Positions 4,611 through 7,181 of a stretch of 7,181 bases of DNA are shown piece after piece; position 1 is the stretch's first letter; every line of letters starts with the position of its first letter. The DNA comes from Planctomycetaceae bacterium (GTDB lineage Bacteria; Planctomycetota; Phycisphaerae; Phycisphaerales; SM1A02). The stretch spans positions 1 through 7,181 of the forward strand of contig JAIYCA010000159.1 of NCBI GenBank assembly GCA_027488265.1. Reading direction: 5' to 3'. The translations under genes and the position numbers were made by a program. A model generated the notes under the pieces. It made no database searches, was not told where the DNA came from, and saw only the letters and a list, made by a program, of their open reading frames with translations.

Positions 4611-6758
4611 ATGTCCTTCGTCCACGCCCTGCCCCACCTTCGCCCAAACCGCGCCTCGTCCTTCCGTTCTATCACGCACGGCGCGGCCGCCGCATTGGTC
4701 GCCCTATTCGCCGCGCCCACCGGGCTTTACGCACAGGATTGCAACGGCGACGGGCTCGCCGACGCGCAGCAGGTCGGGATCCAAGGTCTGACGGCCGAGT
4801 ACTTCGCAAACCGCACGTGGTCGGGTTCGCCAGCCGCCGTGCGCGTCGATCTGGGCGGTGCAGGCACGTTCGACCTCTCCAACTGGTCGCTCCCCGCGGG
4901 TGTGCCGAGCGACGAGTTCAGTGTGCGCTGGACCGGCGGGCTCCTCTTCAACCAGACCGCGCCGTTCCAGTTCCGAGTGAGTTCGGACGACGGCTACCGC
5001 CTCTATCTCGATGGCGTACTGATCGGCTCGTCCGATGGTGTCACGAGCAATCAGATCGTGCCGGCGACCCCGATCCTCGTCACCGCGGGCACGCACTTCA
5101 TCCGCCTCGAACTTCGCGAGGACTTCGGCGAGGCGAAGATGAAACTCGAGCGGAAGACTTCGTCCTCGACGACGTGGAACGTCATCGGCAACACGAACTT
5201 CCGCGCCGGCGTCGACAACAACGGCAACGGCGTGCTCGACCTCTGCGATTCGGGCGATTGCAATCGCAACTACGTCCCCGATAGCGTCGACCTCGCGGCG
5301 AACGCTGCGCTCGACTGTAACGGCGACGGCTTTCTCGACGGCTGCGACTCGGTCGAGATCGACTGCGACCAGAATGGGATTCCGGATTCCTGTGAACCGA
5401 GTCTCCTCGGGCTCATCGGCCGCTACTACGCCAGCAACGACTTCAGCGGGCCCGTTGTCGCACGGCGACTCGACGCGTCGGGCCCGCTCGGCCTCGACTT
5501 CAATGTCACCAACGAGGGCAACAACAACTGGCAACCCGCCGGCGTGCCCACCGACGACTTCTCCGTGCGTTGGAGCGGCGCGCTGATCGTGCCCGCCACG
5601 GGCAACTACGACTTCCAAATGCAGTCGGACGACCGCGCAACGCTTGCGATCGATGGCGTGTTGCTCTTCGGATCAAACACCGGCAACGAGGAGCGCGGCC
5701 CTTTCTATCTCGAGGCGGGAACGCATCTGATCCAGCTCACGCTGCGCGAGTTCGGCGGCGATCAGCGCATGCGGCTGCGCTGGCGTCCGAGTTTCACGCC
5801 CGACTGGCTCGCGCTTGCGGGTTCACGGTACCGACCGACCTTCGACGGCGATGGCAACGGCGTCACCGATATCTGTGAGTCCTCCGACTGCAACGCGAAT
5901 GACATCGCGGACTCGTTTGAACTCGCGAACGGCCTCGCGACCGACTGCAACGCGAACGACGTCCTCGACTCATGCGACGTCGCCGCGGGTGCCGCCGACT
6001 GCAACGCAAACGGGGTGATCGATTCGTGCGAGGCGACGGCGTCGGGCCTCGTCGGCCGCTACTACCCGCGGCTTGGTTCGTCGAATTCGAAGGATCCATA
6101 CCGCCCCGGCCCACTCGCCGCCGTCCGCCGCGATGCGAACATCGCCTTCGCGAACAACAACTGGCAACCGACGACCGCGCCGAGTGATGATCTCATTGTC
6201 ATCTGGACCGGCACCATCACGACGGGCGGAGAATCGGGGCTCTGGCGCTTCCGCAGCGATTCGGACGACGGCGTGCGCCTGTACATCGACGGCGAAATCG
6301 TCATCAACCGCTGGCTCGACAACGCTGGAATCGGCTTCGGTGCGATTGAACTCGCCGCGAACACCGCGTACGACTTCCGAATGGAGTTCCACGAAGGAAA
6401 CGGCGGACAGTTCTGCTTCCTCGAATGGGCCCCGCCATCCGCAGGCAGCAATCCGGCCTACGAAACCGTGCCGACATCGGCCTTCCGCATGGCGGTTCCC
6501 GATTGCAACGACAACGGCATTCCCGACGATTGCGACATCGCGAACGGCACGCTGCCCGATCCCGGTGCCGGCATTCCCACTCCATGCTCAGGCCCCGCGT
6601 GCCCGGCGGATCTTGACGGGAACGGCGCTGTCGAAGCGTCGGATCTCTCGCAACTTCTCGGCGCGTGGGGCGCAGTCGGCGGCGACGTTGACGGCAACGG
6701 CACCACCGACGCCGCGGATCTCTCGCTGCTTCTCTCCGCATGGGGCAACTGCGGCTGA
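4611..6758 (+). CDS. Secreted protein with three PA14 domains, Cys-rich calcium-binding linkers and dockerin-like tail
   Basis: The 715-residue product has a signal peptide: a basic stretch with Arg11, Arg14 and Arg19, a hydrophobic core at 25-35, and a likely cut after L-Y-A (41|42). The mature protein opens with a D-C-N-G-D-G loop (43-48). Three PA14-type beta-sandwich domains follow at about 57-198, 266-408 and 479-626. Each has a D-D pair followed by an I/L-D-G turn: Asp126-Asp127 with Asp134, Asp340-Asp341 with Asp348, and Asp552-Asp553 with Asp560. Linkers at about 202-263, 412-477 and 631-640 carry D-C-N-x-N-G/D...D-S-C repeats resembling calcium-binding thrombospondin type 3 or EF-type loops. 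The C-terminus (667-715) has two D-x-D-G-N-G...D-L-S-x-L-L-x-A-W-G units 25 residues apart, like a type I dockerin. PA14 domains in other proteins bind glycans, in yeast adhesins with Ca2+ held by an Asp-Asp pair. Surface or extracellular glycan binding or adhesion is the likely role; the ligand is unknown and no catalytic domain is seen. Confidence 0.85.
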   Translation: MSFVHALPHLRPNRASSFRSITHGAAAALVALFAAPTGLYAQDCNGDGLADAQQVGIQGLTAEYFANRTWSGSPAAVRVDLGGAGTFDLSNWSLPAGVPSDEFSVRWTGGLLFNQTAPFQFRVSSDDGYRLYLDGVLIGSSDGVTSNQIVPATPILVTAGTHFIRLELREDFGEAKMKLERKTSSSTTWNVIGNTNFRAGVDNNGNGVLDLCDSGDCNRNYVPDSVDLAANAALDCNGDGFLDGCDSVEIDCDQNGIPDSCEPSLLGLIGRYYASNDFSGPVVARRLDASGPLGLDFNVTNEGNNNWQPAGVPTDDFSVRWSGALIVPATGNYDFQMQSDDRATLAIDGVLLFGSNTGNEERGPFYLEAGTHLIQLTLREFGGDQRMRLRWRPSFTPDWLALAGSRYRPTFDGDGNGVTDICESSDCNANDIADSFELANGLATDCNANDVLDSCDVAAGAADCNANGVIDSCEATASGLVGRYYPRLGSSNSKDPYRPGPLAAVRRDANIAFANNNWQPTTAPSDDLIVIWTGTITTGGESGLWRFRSDSDDGVRLYIDGEIVINRWLDNAGIGFGAIELAANTAYDFRMEFHEGNGGQFCFLEWAPPSAGSNPAYETVPTSAFRMAVPDCNDNGIPDDCDIANGTLPDPGAGIPTPCSGPACPADLDGNGAVEASDLSQLLGAWGAVGGDVDGNGTTDAADLSLLLSAWGNCG
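5214..5398 (+). repeat. Calcium-binding Cys-rich linker 1 (between PA14-1 and PA14-2)
   Basis: Residues about 202-263 hold four loops of the form D-x-N-x-N-G/Y...: D-N-N-G-N-G, D-C-N-R-N-Y, D-C-N-G-D-G and D-C-D-Q-N-G, each followed by a D-S or D-x-C at a fixed distance. Paired Cys residues between loops suggest disulfides. The Asp/Asn spacing fits Ca2+ coordination, giving a stiff rod between PA14 domains. Confidence 0.65.
5844..6035 (+). repeat. Calcium-binding Cys-rich linker 2 with DNA-level repeats
   Basis: Residues about 412-475 hold four loops: D-G-D-G-N-G, D-C-N-A-N-D, D-C-N-A-N-D and D-C-N-A-N-G. The last three are also close copies in DNA: GACTGCAACGCGAA at 5886 and 5943, and GACTGCAACGCAAA at 5997, spaced 57 and 54 bases. 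The unit is about 18-19 codons, and the near identity of the DNA points to recent unit duplication. Confidence 0.7.
6609..6755 (+). other. Dockerin-like C-terminal module of the triple-PA14 protein
   Basis: Two repeats, D-L-D-G-N-G (667-672) and D-V-D-G-N-G (692-697), are each followed by D-L-S-x-L-L-x-A-W-G. The D-x-D/N-x-N/D-G loop plus helix is the layout of type I dockerin calcium-binding repeats. This A-W-G style is common at the end of secreted Phycisphaerae proteins. Whether it docks on a cohesin or only serves as a folding or sorting tail is unknown; no cohesin gene is in the window. Confidence 0.65.
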
Positions 6759-6778
6759 ACACACTCGTTCATACTCCA

Positions 6779-7181
6779 ATGCACTCGACCTACCTCGCCA
6801 CGCTCGCGCAGCGCGCGCTTCCCGCCCTCCTCCTCCTGACCTCGTGCGTCGCCCTCGATGCACGGGCGGCGGCGCAGTCCTGCGACGATTGCGACGACAA
6901 CGGCCTGCCCGAGGCGACCGAGCAGGCCGCGCCGAGCGGACTCGTCGGCCAGTACTGGCGCAGCCAGAGCGGCGGACAGTTCACCGAGCGCCTGCTCTCG
7001 CGCATCGACGAGACGATCGCGTTCCAGTGGAACGGTGAGTCGCCCGATCCCTCGATCCCGAACGACAACTTCGCCGTGCGCTGGACCGGCACGCTCATCG
7101 CGCCAGCGACCGGCACCTACACCTTCTGGACAACGACGGACGACGGCGTGCGCCTCGCGATCGGCGGCGCGACGCTCATCA
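6779..7181 (+). CDS. Second secreted PA14 protein, N-terminal fragment (3' end outside window)
   Basis: The frame is open from the ATG at 6779 to the window edge, giving 134 residues without a stop. It begins with a signal peptide: Arg12, a hydrophobic core at 13-26, then A-R-A-A-A|Q, a likely cut after residue 32. L-T-S-C at 20-23 also fits a lipobox, so a lipoprotein cannot be excluded. The mature start Q-S-C-D-D-C-D-D-N-G-L-P (33-44) is a D-C-D-D-N-G loop as in the upstream protein. A PA14 domain begins at S-G-L-V-G-Q-Y-W and continues with N-D-N-F-A-V-R-W-T-G, P-A-T-G-T-Y-T-F and D-D-G-V-R-L (Asp121-Asp122). The turn is A-I-G-G rather than I/L-D-G, so one conserved Asp is missing. It starts 20 bases after the previous stop with no Shine-Dalgarno, which suggests the same operon. 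It is a paralogue of the preceding gene; length and remaining domains are unknown. Confidence 0.8.
   Translation, partial: MHSTYLATLAQRALPALLLLTSCVALDARAAAQSCDDCDDNGLPEATEQAAPSGLVGQYWRSQSGGQFTERLLSRIDETIAFQWNGESPDPSIPNDNFAVRWTGTLIAPATGTYTFWTTTDDGVRLAIGGATLI

Noticed and set aside
5844..6035. CRISPR-like array from the regularly spaced GACTGCAACGC units
   Set aside because: The units are in frame, code for calcium-loop protein repeats and have conserved rather than variable spacers.
6609..6755. Evidence for a cellulosome from the dockerin-like tail
   Set aside because: No cohesin, carbohydrate-active enzyme or scaffoldin is in the window, and such tails are common in secreted planctomycete proteins without a known cellulosome.
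6770..6775. CATACT as a -10 box for the second PA14 gene
   Set aside because: It ends only three bases before the ATG, so transcription would begin inside the coding region, and no suitable -35 box was seen.
6073..7038. A 321-codon + strand frame spanning the boundary of the two PA14 genes
   Set aside because: It is a shifted frame of both PA14 genes, with Arg/Pro/Thr-rich low-complexity translation and no domain.

Overview
The window is GC-rich bacterial DNA with six genes, all on the + strand and tightly packed; the first and last run off the window edges. The likely source is a planctomycete of the class Phycisphaerae. The clue is two large secreted proteins built from D-C-N-x-N-G-type calcium loops and PA14 domains; the first ends in a paired DxDGNG...DLxxLLxAWG dockerin-like module. 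That style of tail is frequent in predicted secreted proteins of this group. The lineage is inferred from protein style only, since there is no rRNA or marker gene here.

Left part (1-1786): the C-terminal 96 residues of a PAPS-dependent sulfotransferase, followed after one base by a divergent pyruvate kinase. The kinase has an extra N-terminal domain, keeps the main catalytic residues, lacks the usual C-terminal regulatory domain, and carries Lys at the position associated with K+-independent enzymes.

Middle part (1787-4453): a LemA-family membrane protein and an M48 (HtpX-like) membrane metallopeptidase with a C-terminal TerB-like region. This pairing recurs in bacteria and is thought to belong to envelope protein quality control. 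A promoter-like sequence lies so close to the lemA start that its transcript may be leaderless; it overlaps the stop codon of the kinase gene, so it would mark the start of a new transcription unit.

Right part (4454-7181): a 157-base leader able to form several competing small hairpins, then a 715-residue secreted protein with three PA14 domains separated by Cys-rich calcium-binding repeats and closed by the dockerin-like tail. Twenty bases downstream a second gene of the same family begins; it has its own signal peptide and the start of a PA14 domain, and is cut by the window end. The two are probably paralogous cell-surface or extracellular glycan-binding or adhesion proteins, but their ligand cannot be read from sequence.

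No RNA gene, CRISPR array, insertion sequence or defence system was seen. The most distinctive material is the PA14 pair, followed by the unusual kinase and the candidate leaderless promoter.
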